NCBI GenBank assembly: GCA_019057775.1
Contig: JAHLWT010000084.1
Coordinates: forward strand, 1-12,963
From: Promethearchaeota archaeon
GTDB taxonomy: Archaea; Asgardarchaeota; Lokiarchaeia; Sigynarchaeales; SOKP01
Direction of reading: 5' to 3'
DNA length: 12,963 nucleotides
How positions within the stretch are numbered: position 1 is the stretch's first letter; every line of letters starts with the position of its first letter. The notes beneath the pieces were generated by a model. That model was not told the DNA's origin. It worked only from the letters and a program-made list of their open reading frames with translations, and made no database searches. Shown here one piece after another: positions 11,662 through 12,963 of this stretch. The position numbers and the translations under genes are program-made.

Positions 11662-12963
11662 TTTTTTGCTTTTTCTTCAACCTTCACTCTTTCTTCTTCT
11701 TTAAATTTTTTTACGGGTTTTGAATAATCGATTGGTTCCTCACAAGCCCAACACACATTTTCCAAATTAGATAATGCTCGAGCACAGTTTTCACAATAAT
11801 TAGCACCACATTTACAAATGTATGAAAAGCCAAACACTTCACCTCTACAAACTAAGCAAATTTTCGTTTCTTTAGAAATTACCACTTTCTCTTCTCTAAT
11901 TTGGGCAGTTAATATCGTACGACTCTTAATTATTCCTTCGATTTGATCATCTAACCGTGACAATTCCAGACGATCTGACATTGGGGCGTTTAGATCTTCT
12001 AATTTTTCCCACAAGTCTGATTTTTTAAGTAAATCCTCGTATTCATCGGAAATTTTCGTTGCTAACTTATTTAGACCAAATCTTTCGGCAATTTGTTGAG
12101 CTTGAGTCAAAAATCGCTTAGCCTGTTTTATGTTGAAGGTTAATAGTGAGAGTTTTGCTTTTAAAATATACACTTCGACAATTAACCAATTTGAATGTTT
12201 ATCTTCAGCAGCTTCCAATAGTTGCTCAATTAAAGGTCTTATTTCACCCACTATTTCAACTATATTAGTCATACGTAGTTCAACTAAGAGTAAATCACAA
12301 AGATTTACAAGTGCCTTAACCCATATTTCGAAATTAATAATTTCTTCTTCAACGATTTGTCTGAGTAAATCTTCAGCCAATACACGATTTCGTGCTCGAG
12401 GAGTTGACATTAGTATGTCAGCTTTACTAACTCGATAATTTAAATTAATGTTCTTGTTGTCTTCTTGATGATTGAGCTGTTCTAAACGTTGTAAGTAATT
12501 TTGCGCTTCTTTTAAATCACTTTTATCTATACATATCTCTATAACCAATGATAATAAATTGGCCAAAATCCCTTTATTTGCGTTAATGAAATATTCTTCA
12601 TGTAGTACAAGTCCACGTTCAGCATACTTTGAAGCGCGATCTGAATCGCCTAAAGCACGATATCTGTTCCCAAGATTGAGATATAGAGTGCAAATTAAGT
12701 TCTTATCATCAATCTCCTGTGCAAGTGACAAAGCTTTTTTGTAATACAGTAGCGCTTGTCTTTGATCACCCTTAATCGCGTAAAAATTGCCTATTACTTT
12801 GGCTAAGCGAGCGTCTAGTCGTTTAATTTCCTTGGATTTTCCCATTAGTGTTTTGAATAACTCTTTACAAGCTTCTAGTTTTTCAAAACCTTTATCTAGC
12901 TCCCCTAACAATAATAAACTCCTTGCTAGAGGTAATAAAGATTCCACTGATTGTTTTTTGTTA
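11655..12963 (-). CDS. TPR-repeat protein with C-terminal RING-like zinc domain (5' end outside window)
   Basis: The frame is open to the right edge; the GTG at 12947 lies inside the first visible repeat, so it is unlikely to be the start. From that codon, residues ~1-300 are helix pairs with TPR signatures (AKVIGNFYAIKGDQRQALLYYKKAL; LYLNLGNRYRALGDSDRASKYAERGL; AKLSLLTFNIKQAKRFLTQAQQ), a protein-interaction scaffold. Residues 364-402 hold eight cysteines spaced C-x2-C-x10-C-x-C-x4-C-x2-C-x10-C-x2-C, a RING-like cross-brace that should bind two zinc ions. A charged Lys/Glu tail follows. TPR proteins with such a terminus are, in my knowledge, common in Asgard archaea; a ubiquitin-system role is possible but not shown. 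The 0-frame stop follows an A AAA AAG heptamer, and the coding frame seems to continue in -1. Confidence 0.8.
   Translation of the reverse strand, partial: NKKQSVESLLPLARSLLLLGELDKGFEKLEACKELFKTLMGKSKEIKRLDARLAKVIGNFYAIKGDQRQALLYYKKALSLAQEIDDKNLICTLYLNLGNRYRALGDSDRASKYAERGLVLHEEYFINANKGILANLLSLVIEICIDKSDLKEAQNYLQRLEQLNHQEDNKNINLNYRVSKADILMSTPRARNRVLAEDLLRQIVEEEIINFEIWVKALVNLCDLLLVELRMTNIVEIVGEIRPLIEQLLEAAEDKHSNWLIVEVYILKAKLSLLTFNIKQAKRFLTQAQQIAERFGLNKLATKISDEYEDLLKKSDLWEKLEDLNAPMSDRLELSRLDDQIEGIIKSRTILTAQIREEKVVISKETKICLVCRGEVFGFSYICKCGANYCENCARALSNLENVCWACEEPIDYSKPVKKFKEEERVKVEEKAKKK

Noticed and set aside
12130..12438. 102-codon open frame on the plus strand
   Set aside because: Antisense to the TPR helices and Ser/Thr-rich low-complexity; no promoter or ribosome site.

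Overview
The window is very AT-rich and reads as archaeal. Genes lie behind TATA-like boxes (TTATAAATA type) placed about 20-40 nt before the start codon, several mRNAs look leaderless or nearly so, and genes end in bare T-tracts. The right-end protein, TPR repeats followed by an eight-cysteine RING-like zinc domain, is of a kind I associate with Asgard (Lokiarchaeia-like) genomes. That placement is an inference from protein style and composition; no rRNA or marker gene is present.

Layout. (1) 1-1161, minus strand: an edge-truncated ORF, then a tightly overlapping operon of five very small genes led by a ribbon-helix-helix (RHH) protein. (2) 1162-1339: a divergent control region with a nested palindrome. 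(3) 1340-3345, plus strand: a two-gene operon, an unknown 162-aa protein and a 504-aa P-loop ATPase carrying a C-terminal PD-(D/E)XK-like domain. (4) 3346-4255: about 0.9 kb without a convincing gene but full of structure: a cloverleaf-like fold, a second related palindromic module, an orphan promoter, and a 16-of-17-bp hairpin. (5) 4256-4508, minus strand: a mini winged-helix protein behind four tandem 11-bp repeats. (6) 4731-5522: a membrane-anchored HEPN-like protein. (7) 5917-7029: an operon of a 21-aa basic peptide and two PD-(D/E)XK-like nucleases. (8) 7146-9038: an RHH protein, an unknown helical protein and a second HEPN protein with a clean RNxxxH motif. (9) 9365-11522: a P1B-2 Zn/Cd/Pb-exporting ATPase whose N-terminus is probably frameshifted. 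(10) 11524-12963, minus strand: the TPR/zinc-finger protein, whose reading frame appears to continue through a -1 frameshift at an A AAA AAG heptamer.

Interpretation. Positions 1-9100 look like accessory DNA: very low GC, nucleases, RHH regulators, HEPN ribonuclease-like proteins, tiny ORFs, and iteron-like or palindromic DNA. This fits an integrated mobile element or plasmid-like module with a defence or toxin-antitoxin cargo. The two right-hand genes look like ordinary chromosome. No integrase, attachment site, tRNA, CRISPR array or replication initiator could be identified, so element boundaries are not established.

The best candidates for something undescribed are the structured tandem module at 3346-3535, the ATPase-nuclease operon with its divergent micro-gene operon, the peptide plus twin-nuclease operon, and the recoding signal at the end of the TPR gene.
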